DNA of 21,223 bases from Nitrospinae bacterium RIFCSPLOWO2_12_39_16 (GTDB taxonomy: Bacteria > Nitrospinota > Nitrospinia > UBA9942). Positions 1 to 7,412 of this stretch are shown here, piece by piece. The first letter of the stretch is position 1. The number at the start of each line of letters is the position of its first letter. The stretch covers positions 1 through 21,223 of the forward strand of contig MHDO01000074.1 of the NCBI GenBank assembly GCA_001805005.1, written 5' to 3'. The notes below the pieces were generated by a model. It was not told the origin of the DNA. It was given only the letters and a program-made list of their open reading frames with translations, and searched no databases. Both the position numbers and the translations under genes were made by a program.

Positions 1-434
1 GCAAGTTCTATCTTTCCCCTGTACAGAGGCTCAGGTGCTGGTCCAGCTACCACCTCCCCATCTGGATTAAAATTGCTGCCGTGACATGGGCACTTAAAAC
101 GCACCTCAGCAGGAAACCAATTTGGTGTACAGCCAAGGTGAGTACAAACAGCAACCACCGCATAAATCCCTTCCTTGTTTCTTGCAATCCACACTCTCTG
201 GTTTTTCTTCCATCTCTCATCCACCACTATCACTTCATTACCTGTTGGGGCAGTATATTCTTCGGGCTTTCCTGCATTAAATGTGCTGGCTGGCTCATAA
301 AGGACCTTGGGATAAAAATATCTTGCACCAGCAGCACTTGAACTTCCGAGAAAGGCACAGAGACCTGTCCAACCTGCTATATTAAAAAATTTTCTGCGGG
401 AAACCCTCTTTTCAAACTCATTTTCCTTATCCAT
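1..434 (-). CDS. Rieske [2Fe-2S] protein, partial (C-terminus off window)
   Basis: Iron-sulfur subunit of a quinol:cytochrome c oxidoreductase (bc1/b6f-like); it passes electrons from quinol to a c-type cytochrome on the outer face of the inner membrane. The reading frame is open from the ATG at 434 to the left edge, giving 144 codons. Both Rieske cluster boxes are present: CTHLGC at residues 97-102 and CPCHGS at 115-120, supplying two Cys and two His ligands plus the disulfide pair. The N-terminus has a twin-arginine signal (SRRKFF, residues 12-17) followed by a hydrophobic stretch of about 20 residues, as expected for a Tat-exported, membrane-anchored Rieske protein. The start is supported by a purine-rich Shine-Dalgarno (AGAGGAGAGGGG) just upstream. 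Cytochrome b and partner genes would be expected further left, outside the window. Family assignment is firm; whether the quinone is mena- or ubiquinone cannot be told. Confidence 0.96.
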   Translation of the reverse strand, partial: MDKENEFEKRVSRRKFFNIAGWTGLCAFLGSSSAAGARYFYPKVLYEPASTFNAGKPEEYTAPTGNEVIVVDERWKKNQRVWIARNKEGIYAVVAVCTHLGCTPNWFPAEVRFKCPCHGSNFNPDGEVVAGPAPEPLYRGKIEL

Positions 435-485
435 TTCCCCTCTCCTCTTTTAATAAGAAATTATAAATCAAATTTGGGAAAACAA

Positions 486-514
486 ATTTAACATATAATT
501 AAAAATATTGTCAA
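486..514 (-). promoter_or_regulatory. Candidate sigma70-type promoter for the Rieske gene
   Basis: On the minus strand, a perfect -35 TTGACA (514-509) is followed after 17 bp by TTAAAT (491-486), a 4/6 match to the -10 consensus. The predicted start near 479 gives a leader of about 45 nt that contains the Shine-Dalgarno. The region is very AT-rich, so the -10 call alone is weak; the -35 and spacing make it plausible. Confidence 0.5.
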
Positions 515-591
515 TATTTTTTTAATCTATTTTTAATGTTTTGTTTAGACAAAATGTTATGCCCTGATTATTTTGTGTTTGAGTTTTTATC

Positions 592-620
592 TTGACACTA
601 TTAATATATTACCTTATCTT
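592..620 (+). promoter_or_regulatory. Candidate distal promoter of leuS-lptE
   Basis: TTGACA at 592-597, 17 bp spacer, TATCTT at 615-620 (4/6). If used, it gives a leader of about 130 nt containing the fold-back repeat at 651-737. It lies in the 321-bp gap shared with the divergent Rieske gene. That gap otherwise holds AT-rich DNA and a small dyad, TTTTGT-TTAG-ACAAAA at 539-554. Confidence 0.45.
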
Positions 621-650
621 AAAAATACGAAAAACAAAAACCAAATGAAA

Positions 651-737
651 CCACAGAGGGACACGGATAAACACACAGAAACAACGAAATAATAAAAGGA
701 TTTGTCTTGTCCGTGTTTATCCGTGATAAATCCGTGG
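651..737 (+). repeat. Fold-back repeat, CACAGAG/CACGGATAAACAC family
   Basis: The left arm 651-674 starts with CCACAGAGG and ends with CACGGATAAACAC. The right arm 713-737 is its imperfect reverse complement, containing GTGTTTATCCGTG and ending in TCCGTGG. The two could form a long hairpin with a loop of about 40 nt. A clear relative lies at 14389-14554. It sits directly upstream of leuS. Confidence 0.8.
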
Positions 738-750
738 TAGTTTTTATAAT
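723..750 (+). promoter_or_regulatory. Candidate start-proximal promoter of leuS (leaderless)
   Basis: A perfect -10 TATAAT at 745-750 lies 5 bp before the leuS ATG (756). A weak -35 (GTGATA, 723-728, 4/6, 16-bp spacer) is contributed by the right arm of the fold-back repeat. Predicted +1 is about 757, so transcription would begin essentially at the start codon. There is no Shine-Dalgarno before this ATG, which agrees with leaderless initiation. Confidence 0.4.
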
Positions 751-755
751 TTCCT

Positions 756-3284
756 ATGCATGAACAAAACTATAATTTTAAAGAGATAGAATCTAAATGG
801 CAAAAGAGATGGGAAGAAGATAAGATTTTTAAGGTTGACGAAGACCCATCAAAAAAGAAATATTACCTCCTTGAGATGTTTCCATATCCATCTGGAAAGA
901 TTCACATGGGGCATGTTAGGAATTATACGATTGGCGATGTCCTTGCAAGATTTAAAAAGATGCAGGGATATAATGTCCTCCATCCTATGGGATGGGATGC
1001 ATTCGGGCTACCGGCAGAAAATGCAGCCATAAAACATGGAGTTCACCCTGTCAGATGGACAATAGACAATATCAGCTACATGAGAAAACAGTTGAAGATG
1101 CTGGGCTTGAGTTATGACTGGGAAAGAGAGATAGCTACATGCCATCCGAAATATTATAAGTGGAGCCAGTGGCTCTTCTTAAAAATGTTTGAGAAAGGAC
1201 TTGCATACAGAAAAAAGGGATTCGTAAACTGGTGCAACTCATGCCAAACTGTCCTTGCAAATGAACAGGTAGAGGATGGACTCTGCTGGAGATGTGAATC
1301 TGTTGTTATACAAAAGGAGCTTGAAGGATGGTTTTTAAAAATCACAGATTATGCAGAAGAACTTCTAAAAGGTTGTAAAAAACTGGCATCAGGCTGGAAT
1401 GAAAGAGTTTTAATCATGCAGAAAAACTGGATAGGGAAGAGCTATGGTGCAGAGGTAGATTTCCCTGTTGAAAACTCAGACAAAATTATAAAAATTTTTA
1501 CTACAAGACAGGATACCCTCTTTGGTGCCACATTTATGTGTATGTCACCAGAGCATCCATTGGCATCCGAATTGGGGAGGGGAACCAAACAAGAGAATGC
1601 CGTAAAAAAGTTTGCAGAGGAAATTGCCCGTGAAGATAAAAAAATGAGGAGTGCAGAAGAAACCGAAAAAAAGGGGGTATTCACAGGAAGATATGCAATA
1701 AACCCAATGAACAAAGAAAGAATACCTATTTATCTCGCAAATTTTGTCCTGATAGATTATGGAACCGGTGCTATTATGTCTGTCCCTGCCCATGACCGGA
1801 GAGACTTTGAATTTGCAAAGAAATATAATTTACCGATAAGAATTGTGATAATACCAGAACAAACTTTGAATTCCAAACTCCGAACTCCAAACTCCGAACT
1901 ATTAAAGGAGGCATTTGCTGGTGAAGGGTATCTGGTAAACTCAGGTCAATTTAATGGACTAAACAGCAAAGATGCTCTGGACAAGATAGGCGATTATCTA
2001 AAGAATAATAAAATCGGGAAGAAAACGGTAAATTACCGTTTGAGAGATTGGGGGATTTCAAGACAGAGATACTGGGGAACCCCTATTCCTGTTATATATT
2101 GCGATACCTGTGGAGTTGTCCCTGTCCCTTATGAAAACCTTCCTGTGATTCTGCCTACAGATATTGATTTCCCCCCTGATGGGAAATCTCCATTAGTGAA
2201 TAATGAAAAGTTTATAAGAGAGAAATGCCCAAAGTGTAAAAGTGATGCGAGACGGGAAACTGATACAATGGATACCTTTATATGCTCTTCGTGGTATTTC
2301 CTCAGATATACATCTCCAAGATATGATGACTACCCCGTAAAAAACGAGGCAGTGAAATACTGGATGCCAGTTGACCAGTATATTGGAGGTATAGAGCATG
2401 CAGTCCTTCATCTCCTCTATGCCCGATTCTTTGCAAAATTTATGAATGATATTGGATTAGCAAGCACTGATGAACCATTCACAAACCTCCTCACACAGGG
2501 GATGGTTGTAAAAGATGGTGCAAAGATGTCAAAATCAAAGGGAAATGTGGTTGACCCTGATGATATTATTGATAAATATGGTGCAGATACCGCCCGTTTA
2601 TTTATATTATTCACCTCTCCACCTGAAAAAGATTTAGACTGGAGTGACCAGGGTGTTGAAGGTGCATACAGGTTTTTAAACAGGGTATGGAGACTGGTAA
2701 CTGAATGCAGAATGCGGAATGCAGAATGCGGAATAAAGGACAATTCCGAATCCCGAATTCAGAATTCCGAATTAAGGAGGGTTACCCATCTTACAATCAA
2801 AAAGGTTACTGAGGATATTGAAAAGAGGTTTCATTTTAATACTGCAATAAGTGCAATAATGGAATTTGTAAATGCCCTCTACTACCAGTCAACAGTCAAC
2901 AGTCAACAGTCAGCAGTCAGCCCTGAACTTGATTCAGGGCAAAATTCAGAATTCAGGAAGGCTGTCAATACACTTATAATACTCCTCTCACCTTTTGTCC
3001 CCCATGCAGCAGAGGAAATGTGGGAGATGATGGGAAATAAAGGGAGTGTAATGAAAGAGTCCTGGCCGTCTTATAATCCAGAATTTATCAAATCAGAGGA
3101 GATAACTATCATAGTTCAAATAAATGGGAAGGTAAGGAGCAGGCTTACTGTAAATACAGATATTTCCGATGATGATTTGAAGAATACCGTCCTTTCTGAT
3201 ATAAAAGTTAAAGAGTGGACTGACCATAAAGAGATTAAAAAGTTTGTAATAGTGCCAAAGAAATTGGTGAGTGTAGTGGTATGA
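756..3284 (+). CDS. leuS: Leucyl-tRNA synthetase
   Basis: Class I aminoacyl-tRNA synthetase charging tRNA-Leu in the cytoplasm. The 842-residue length is normal to slightly long for a bacterial LeuRS. Visible motifs are PYPSG then HMGH (HIGH signature, residues 50-53), a Zn-type loop with CNSC and CWRC near residue 160-180, the editing (CP1) domain in the middle, KMSKS at 590-594 and the C-terminal anticodon-binding helical region (HFNTAI, PFVPHAAEEMWE). Three stretches do not belong to the family: residues about 370-381, 649-672 and 711-728. They are encoded by tandem heptamer repeats (1863-1897, 2702-2770, 2886-2939) that lie in loops and keep the frame. The ATG has no Shine-Dalgarno but has TATAAT 5 bp upstream. 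The stop overlaps the lptE start (ATGA), so the two genes are translationally coupled. Confidence 0.98.
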   Translation: MHEQNYNFKEIESKWQKRWEEDKIFKVDEDPSKKKYYLLEMFPYPSGKIHMGHVRNYTIGDVLARFKKMQGYNVLHPMGWDAFGLPAENAAIKHGVHPVRWTIDNISYMRKQLKMLGLSYDWEREIATCHPKYYKWSQWLFLKMFEKGLAYRKKGFVNWCNSCQTVLANEQVEDGLCWRCESVVIQKELEGWFLKITDYAEELLKGCKKLASGWNERVLIMQKNWIGKSYGAEVDFPVENSDKIIKIFTTRQDTLFGATFMCMSPEHPLASELGRGTKQENAVKKFAEEIAREDKKMRSAEETEKKGVFTGRYAINPMNKERIPIYLANFVLIDYGTGAIMSVPAHDRRDFEFAKKYNLPIRIVIIPEQTLNSKLRTPNSELLKEAFAGEGYLVNSGQFNGLNSKDALDKIGDYLKNNKIGKKTVNYRLRDWGISRQRYWGTPIPVIYCDTCGVVPVPYENLPVILPTDIDFPPDGKSPLVNNEKFIREKCPKCKSDARRETDTMDTFICSSWYFLRYTSPRYDDYPVKNEAVKYWMPVDQYIGGIEHAVLHLLYARFFAKFMNDIGLASTDEPFTNLLTQGMVVKDGAKMSKSKGNVVDPDDIIDKYGADTARLFILFTSPPEKDLDWSDQGVEGAYRFLNRVWRLVTECRMRNAECGIKDNSESRIQNSELRRVTHLTIKKVTEDIEKRFHFNTAISAIMEFVNALYYQSTVNSQQSAVSPELDSGQNSEFRKAVNTLIILLSPFVPHAAEEMWEMMGNKGSVMKESWPSYNPEFIKSEEITIIVQINGKVRSRLTVNTDISDDDLKNTVLSDIKVKEWTDHKEIKKFVIVPKKLVSVVV
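1863..1897 (+). repeat. Five tandem heptamers inside leuS
   Basis: Five consecutive 7-bp units read ACTTTGA, ATTCCAA, ACTCCGA, ACTCCAA, ACTCCGA. They encode the polar peptide TLNSKLRTPNSE between the conserved PIRIVIIP and EAFAGEG segments at the end of the editing domain, where homologs have a variable loop. The frame is kept. Confidence 0.8.
2702..2770 (+). repeat. Inverted heptamer array inside leuS
   Basis: The left half (2702-2736) is TGAATGC, AGAATGC, GGAATGC, AGAATGC, GGAATAA. The right half (2743-2770) is ATTCCGA, ATCCCGA, ATTCAGA, ATTCCGA, roughly the reverse complement of the left, so a hairpin can form. It encodes about 24 residues (ECRMRNAECGIK, then DNSESRIQNSELRR) in the loop after RVWRLV in the anticodon-binding domain. 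Confidence 0.85.
2886..2939 (+). repeat. CAGTCAA/CAGTCAG heptamers plus CCCTGAA stem-loop inside leuS
   Basis: 2886-2920 is exactly CAGTCAA x3 followed by CAGTCAG x2. It is directly followed by a second palindromic piece, CCCTGAA-CTTGA-TTCAGGG (2921-2939). Together they encode a Ser/Gln-rich loop after the conserved NALYY segment of the anticodon-binding domain. The reading frame is not disturbed. Confidence 0.88.
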
Positions 3285-3856
3285 AAAATACAGTAAGCAG
3301 TAGGCAGTATACAGTATGCAGCAGGAAATGTATAGTTGACAGTAGGCAGTTTTTTTATTGCTTACTGCTTATTGCTTACTGCTTACTATTATCTTCCTGC
3401 GGCTACAGTTTAGTTGGCAAAACTTCATCACTACCACAAAATATAAATAGCATCTCCATACCAATCTTCCTGAATAAATCAGGAGAACCGAATATTGAAT
3501 TTGAGATAACCAACCGCATAAGAGAGGGATTTATAGAAGACGGAAGATTAAAAATGATGGGTGATAGAGATTCAGACCTCATTCTGAATGGAGAGATAAT
3601 AAAATATTCACTTAAACCTGTTGCCTTTGACTCAAAGGACAATGCAACTGAATACTGGGTAGAGATAGGAGTAATGATAAAACTGGAGGAGAGGGAAAAA
3701 GATAATGTTATTCTCCAACAGGAGATTTACACAAAGTGGGATTATAAGGTATCACAGAGTGTAACAGAAGCAGATATAAATAGACTTGAGGCAATAAGAC
3801 AGGCAGGAAAGAAATTAGCACAAGAAATTGTAAGTATTGTAGTTGAAGGATTTTAG
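3281..3856 (+). CDS. lptE: LPS-assembly lipoprotein LptE
   Basis: Outer-membrane lipoprotein that plugs LptD and helps insert lipopolysaccharide into the outer leaflet. The protein has 191 residues, a usual size. The mature part begins at the lipobox LSSC-GY (Cys40). It continues with the family pattern of a CGYSL start, a short loop, SISIPIFLNKSGEPNIEFEI and a basic segment leading to the C-terminal helix. The ATG overlaps the leuS stop by 4 nt. The N-terminal 39 residues are unusual: residues 1-25 are a long Cys/Ser/Arg-rich n-region, and the hydrophobic core (residues 26-37, repeating YCLLL) is encoded by the right arm of a fold-back heptamer repeat. leuS-lptE adjacency is common in Gram-negative bacteria; the holA gene that often follows is not present here. 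A shorter signal peptide start is not apparent. Confidence 0.88.
   Translation: MKNTVSSRQYTVCSRKCIVDSRQFFYCLLLIAYCLLLSSCGYSLVGKTSSLPQNINSISIPIFLNKSGEPNIEFEITNRIREGFIEDGRLKMMGDRDSDLILNGEIIKYSLKPVAFDSKDNATEYWVEIGVMIKLEEREKDNVILQQEIYTKWDYKVSQSVTEADINRLEAIRQAGKKLAQEIVSIVVEGF
3291..3384 (+). repeat. Inverted CAGTAAG heptamer array encoding the LptE signal peptide
   Basis: The left arm (3291-3325) is CAGTAAG, CAGTAGG, CAGTATA, CAGTATG, CAGCAGG. The right arm (3357-3384) is ATTGCTT, ACTGCTT, ATTGCTT, ACTGCTT, the reverse complement theme. A hairpin of the mRNA just after the start codon is possible. The right arm codes for the hydrophobic core of the signal peptide. Confidence 0.88.
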
Positions 3857-3861
3857 AATAG

Positions 3862-3915
3862 AGTAAGAAGTAGGCAGTAAAAAGCATAAAGAGTAAGGTC
3901 TGCCTACTGCTTACT
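3862..3915 (+). repeat. Fold-back copy of the CAGTAAG repeat between lptE and the kinase gene
   Basis: Arms 3862-3877 and 3900-3915 match at 15 of 16 positions when one is reverse complemented (AGTAAGAAGTAGGCAG against CTGCCTACTGCTTACT). It fills the 65-bp gap almost completely and ends 6 bp before the next ATG. The same sequence family forms the LptE signal peptide. Confidence 0.88.
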
Positions 3916-3921
3916 ATTTTT

Positions 3922-4917
3922 ATGACTTCAATTGAATCACAAGCACCCACACGAATAGACCTATGCGGCGGGACAATAGATATATGGCCATTATATCTAT
4001 TCCATGAATCAGCCACCACCATAAACCTCGCCATAAATCTCTATGCAAAGACAAAAATTGAGCTAAGAAATGACAGCAGGATAATAATAGAATCAATAGA
4101 CCTTAAAAAAAGAATATCATTTGATTCAATAAAGGATATAAGGCATAACCACTCCCTTTCCCTTATAACAAGAGCGATAAACTTTTTTAAACCCAAATCA
4201 GGGCTATATCTTGAGACAGACTGTGAATCGCCCTCAGGGGCAGGGCTTGCTGGCTCTTCAGCCCTAAACATATCCCTCTGTTTTGCATTAAATAAACTTA
4301 CAAATAGTAAATATTCAAGAAAAGAGATTATAACCATTTCAAAAAATATAGAGGCACAAGTTATAAACATACCGACAGGCGAGCAGGATTATTATCCTGC
4401 AATGTTTGGAGGACTTCATTTTATTAAGCTCTCAATTGAGGGTGTAAAATATGAACGGGTGAATATAGATTATAAAGAATTGGAAAAACGAATTACACTT
4501 TGTTATTCAGGCTCTTCAAGAAATTCAGGCATAAATAACTGGGAGATATTTAAGAGGCGCATTGACGGCAGCAAAAAAATATTAAAAAATTTAGAATCAA
4601 TAAAAAAGACGTCAAACAAAATGAAACCTGCTGTTATTAATTCAGATTTTAAGATGCTCGGAAGATTAATTGGAGAGGAGTGGAGAAACAGAAAAAATTT
4701 ATGGAAAGGCGTATCCACACCTCAAATAGAAAGATTGATAGCAATAGCGGAGGAGAATGGTGCAATATCTGCAAAGGCCTGCGGGGCAGGAGGAGGCGGG
4801 TGTGTAATATTCTTCTCAGAACCGTATAGGCAGGAGGATATAAAGAATGCCTTAAAAAAAACAGGGACAAGAGTTTTAAATTACCGGATAGATACTAGTG
4901 GTGTAAAAATAAAATAA
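3922..4917 (+). CDS. GHMP-family sugar kinase
   Basis: Small-molecule kinase of the GHMP superfamily (galacto-, homoserine, mevalonate, phosphomevalonate kinases), cytoplasmic, ATP-dependent. It has 331 residues. Motif 1 is APTRIDLCGGTID (residues 8-20), the ATP-binding motif 2 is SPSGAGLAGSSALN (103-116), and motif 3 is a glycine-rich CGAGGGGCVIFF near residue 288-299. The N-terminal motif and the placement beside lptE suggest a sugar-1-phosphate or heptose-7-phosphate kinase of the HddA type feeding LPS or nucleotide-sugar synthesis. That is an inference, since the substrate pocket cannot be read here. There is no clear Shine-Dalgarno; the ATG follows the fold-back repeat at 3862-3915. The gene is probably cotranscribed with leuS-lptE. 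Confidence 0.8.
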   Translation: MTSIESQAPTRIDLCGGTIDIWPLYLFHESATTINLAINLYAKTKIELRNDSRIIIESIDLKKRISFDSIKDIRHNHSLSLITRAINFFKPKSGLYLETDCESPSGAGLAGSSALNISLCFALNKLTNSKYSRKEIITISKNIEAQVINIPTGEQDYYPAMFGGLHFIKLSIEGVKYERVNIDYKELEKRITLCYSGSSRNSGINNWEIFKRRIDGSKKILKNLESIKKTSNKMKPAVINSDFKMLGRLIGEEWRNRKNLWKGVSTPQIERLIAIAEENGAISAKACGAGGGGCVIFFSEPYRQEDIKNALKKTGTRVLNYRIDTSGVKIK

Positions 4918-4964
4918 TTTCAGCTTTTAGAAGATTGTTAAATTTTTACAAAAACTCAAAAATC

Positions 4965-4994
4965 TTGACAAGATACTACTCAATAATTTATATT
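4965..4994 (+). promoter_or_regulatory. Strong candidate sigma70-type promoter for lpdA
   Basis: A perfect -35 TTGACA (4965-4970), an 18-bp spacer and -10 TATATT (4989-4994, 5/6). Predicted +1 is near 5001, giving an 85-nt leader before the ATG at 5086. The TTG at 4993 that would begin the longest open frame lies inside the -10 box, so it is not in this transcript and cannot be the start if the promoter is real. Confidence 0.7.
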
Positions 4995-5034
4995 GAAAAA
5001 CCTTTTTGGATTTAAAGAGTTGCATATAAAAAGT

Positions 5035-5056
5035 GAGAAGAAAGAATCTTCTTCTC
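5035..5056 (+). promoter_or_regulatory. Hairpin in the lpdA leader
   Basis: A perfect 8-bp inverted repeat, GAGAAGAA (5035-5042) and TTCTTCTC (5049-5056), with a 6-nt loop. It lies in the predicted 85-nt leader, about 17 nt upstream of the Shine-Dalgarno. There is no U-tract after it, so it is not a standard terminator. A regulatory role is only a possibility. Confidence 0.35.
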
Positions 5057-5085
5057 CTTCTGAAACATCTTTGGAAAGGCATGTA

Positions 5086-6480
5086 ATGAGCGAAGCAAAT
5101 CTATTTGATATAGTTATTTTAGGAGCAGGACCAGCCGGATATATTGCGGCAATAAGGGCTGCACAACTTAAAAAAAAAGTCTGCATAATTGAAAAGAATA
5201 AAATTGGAGGGACTTGTCTGAACAGGGGATGCATACCAACGAAGGCAATAATAGCATCTGCAAATTTATTTAATTCTATTAAAAGGGCTTCTGATTTTGG
5301 AATAGATGCTGAAAATATAAATATAAATTTTAGTGCAATACAGGAGAGAAAGAAGAAAATCGTTGACGGCGGAATAAATGGAATAAAATCGCTGCTTAAA
5401 AATTATAATATTAAACTTGAATACGGGACTGCTGAACTTAAAGAACCTTTCCTGATTGAAAATCATAAAGAAAATGGATATACTGAAAAAATAAAAGGTA
5501 ATAATATCATTATCTCCGTTGGCTCATGCCCTGCTGATATTAAGGGAATTCATGTTGATAATGAGTATATCTTTGACAGTGATTCAATTTTAGATATTAA
5601 AAATCTGCCCGATTCATTGACAATTATTGGCGGAGGCGCTGTCGGCTGTGAGTTTGCACATATCTTTAGCAGTTTTGATGTAAAGGTTAGCATAGTAGAA
5701 CAGTTGTCTCATCTGATGCCGACAGAGGATGAGGATATCTCATCAACACTTGAGAGGGAATTTAAAAAGAAGGGCATTAAGGTATATACAAACAAAAAAG
5801 TTGATACAATTTTAAAGGATGATGCTAATGTAAAAGTTACTCTGTCTGATGGCAATGAATTAAAATCTGATAAACTCCTGATAGCCACAGGAAGGAGATT
5901 TAATACCTCAGGGCTTGGAATTGAAAAAACAGAAATAAAAATAGGAAAAAGAGGCAATATTCTGGTTAATGACAGAATGGAATCTTCTGTATCTGGAATT
6001 TATGCGGCAGGCGATGTAACAGGCAATGCAATGCTTGCCTATGTAGCATCAAGGGAAGGAATTGTTGCGGCAGAAAACGCAGCAGGCGGTAAAGAAAAAA
6101 TGGATTATTCCCTAATCCCTTCTACTGTATTTACAGAGCCTAACATAGGTTGTGCAGGTTTAAAAGAGAGAGAGGCAAAAGAAAAAGGTATAAAAATAAA
6201 TGTAGGCTCTTTTCAATTTAGAAGCCTCGGAAGAGCACATGCAAGCGGTGAGATTTCAGGGATGGTAAAATTCATAAGTGACGCCAATACAGATAAAATC
6301 TTAGGTGTCCATATTATAGGGGCTCATGCGTCTGAGATAATACATGAGGCAGTAATTGCAATAAAAATGGGAATGAAATCAAGAGAACTGGAAGATACAA
6401 TGCACTCCCACCCTGTCTATTCAGAGGTATTGATGGAGGGAGCAGCAGATGTTAATAAAAGGGCAATACACAAAATATAG
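5086..6480 (+). CDS. lpdA: Dihydrolipoamide dehydrogenase (E3)
   Basis: FAD-dependent pyridine nucleotide-disulfide oxidoreductase that reoxidises the dihydrolipoyl group of a 2-oxoacid dehydrogenase or the glycine cleavage H protein with NAD+. It has 464 residues from the chosen ATG, typical of E3. The FAD dinucleotide motif GAGPAG is at 13-18 and the redox-active disulfide GGTCLNRGCIPTK uses Cys44 and Cys49. The NAD-binding IIGGGAVGCEFA lies near the middle, the second FAD motif is YAAGDVTG, and the C-terminal catalytic HPVYSE dyad is complete. The start is ATG 5086, preceded by GGAAAGG at 5073-5079. The frame is open back to TTG 4993, but that codon is inside the -10 box, and the extra 31 residues are Ser/Lys/Glu-rich and unlike the family. 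E1 and E2 partners are not in the window, so the host complex is unknown. Confidence 0.93.
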   Translation: MSEANLFDIVILGAGPAGYIAAIRAAQLKKKVCIIEKNKIGGTCLNRGCIPTKAIIASANLFNSIKRASDFGIDAENININFSAIQERKKKIVDGGINGIKSLLKNYNIKLEYGTAELKEPFLIENHKENGYTEKIKGNNIIISVGSCPADIKGIHVDNEYIFDSDSILDIKNLPDSLTIIGGGAVGCEFAHIFSSFDVKVSIVEQLSHLMPTEDEDISSTLEREFKKKGIKVYTNKKVDTILKDDANVKVTLSDGNELKSDKLLIATGRRFNTSGLGIEKTEIKIGKRGNILVNDRMESSVSGIYAAGDVTGNAMLAYVASREGIVAAENAAGGKEKMDYSLIPSTVFTEPNIGCAGLKEREAKEKGIKINVGSFQFRSLGRAHASGEISGMVKFISDANTDKILGVHIIGAHASEIIHEAVIAIKMGMKSRELEDTMHSHPVYSEVLMEGAADVNKRAIHKI

Positions 6481-6482
6481 GA

Positions 6483-6534
6483 CTTATGAATTATGAGTTA
6501 TGTTTTTAAATCTTAAATTACAAATCATAAATCT
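6483..6534 (+). repeat. TTATGAA heptamer repeat between lpdA and nfnA
   Basis: CTTATGA, ATTATGA and GTTATG units (6483-6502) are followed by a partly inverted arm, AATTACAAATCATAAATC, ending near 6534. It starts 2 bp after the lpdA stop and fills most of the 69-bp gap before nfnA. It has the same 7-bp period as the other elements here but a different sequence. Confidence 0.6.
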
Positions 6535-6549
6535 ATTTGGGGGTTTTAA

Positions 6550-7398
6550 ATGAACAAGATACTTGAGAAAAAGGTTTGGTGGAAGGATACACCGGCAATA
6601 AAGGAATTTGTTGTTGAAGCACCATGGATTGCCGAAAAGCATAAAGCAGGACAGTTTGTAATACTAAGAGTATCGGAAAACGGAGAAAGAATTCCATTAA
6701 CTATTTCTAATAAAAATCTTGAGAAAGGGACTATTAATATACTGTTTCAGGAGGTTGGCAAGACCACAATGACACTCGGCAAATTGAATGTCGGAGATAA
6801 CATATTTGACCTCGCAGGACCTCTTGGAAAACCAACCCATATAGAAAAATTTGGAACAGTAGTATGTATAGGTGGAGGCATCGGTATCGCACCTGTTCAT
6901 CCTATAGCACAAGCATTAAAGGATGCCGGCAATTTAGTAATATCAATCCTCGGTGCAAGGACAAAGGAGATTCTTATATACGAAGACCTTATGAAGAAAT
7001 GCAGTGATGAGGTCAGAATAACAACAGATGACGGCTCTTATGGAAGACATGGATTTGTAACAGATGAATTAAAGTCAATGATTGAATCGGGGATGAAGAT
7101 TGACCTTGTCGTAACTATAGGGCCTGCAATAATGATGAAGATGGTCTGCAAAGTGACAGAGCCTTATAAAATACTTACATTTGCCAGTCTCAACACCATT
7201 ATGGTAGACGGGACAGGGATGTGCGGGGCTTGCCGTGTTACAGTCGGCGGCAAAACAAAATTTGTATGTGTTGATGGTCCGGAATTTGACGGACATCAGG
7301 TCAATTTTGACGAGATGATGGCAAGGTTAAGACAGTATGTGGATGAGGAAAAGGTAGCAAAGGAATTGTGTCAGCAGGGCACATGCCGTGCCGCATGA
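6550..7398 (+). CDS. nfnA: NfnA-type ferredoxin:NADP+ oxidoreductase small subunit
   Basis: Small FAD/[2Fe-2S] subunit of the cytoplasmic NADH-dependent reduced ferredoxin:NADP+ oxidoreductase (also annotated as sulfide dehydrogenase beta subunit or dihydroorotate dehydrogenase electron-transfer-like). It has 282 residues, a usual length. It contains the flavin-binding RIPLTIS motif near residue 38-44, the NAD-binding GGGIGIAPVHP near 112-122 and a C-terminal cluster site with Cys225, Cys228 and Cys240. Only three cysteines are close enough to be ligands; a non-Cys fourth ligand is a known feature of NfnA, and Asp220 is a candidate. GGGGG at 6539-6543 lies 6 nt before the ATG as a plain ribosome site. 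The gene is followed 14 nt later by nfnB, which settles the assignment to the Nfn pair. Confidence 0.9.
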   Translation: MNKILEKKVWWKDTPAIKEFVVEAPWIAEKHKAGQFVILRVSENGERIPLTISNKNLEKGTINILFQEVGKTTMTLGKLNVGDNIFDLAGPLGKPTHIEKFGTVVCIGGGIGIAPVHPIAQALKDAGNLVISILGARTKEILIYEDLMKKCSDEVRITTDDGSYGRHGFVTDELKSMIESGMKIDLVVTIGPAIMMKMVCKVTEPYKILTFASLNTIMVDGTGMCGACRVTVGGKTKFVCVDGPEFDGHQVNFDEMMARLRQYVDEEKVAKELCQQGTCRAA

Positions 7399-7412
7399 AT
7401 TGGAGGTAAGAA

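Noticed and set aside
81..341. Plus-strand open frame of 86 codons at the left edge
   Set aside because: It is the antisense of the Rieske gene, whose two cluster boxes and Tat signal are clear.
651..755. T-box or riboswitch in front of leuS
   Set aside because: No T-box bulge or conserved core is seen. The fold-back is explained by a repeat with a relative at 14389-14554.
2886..2920. CRISPR-like array
   Set aside because: The units are 7 bp with no spacers, inside leuS; they are a simple tandem repeat.
4993..5085. N-terminal extension of lpdA from TTG 4993
   Set aside because: The TTG is inside the -10 box of a strong promoter and lacks a Shine-Dalgarno; ATG 5086 has one.
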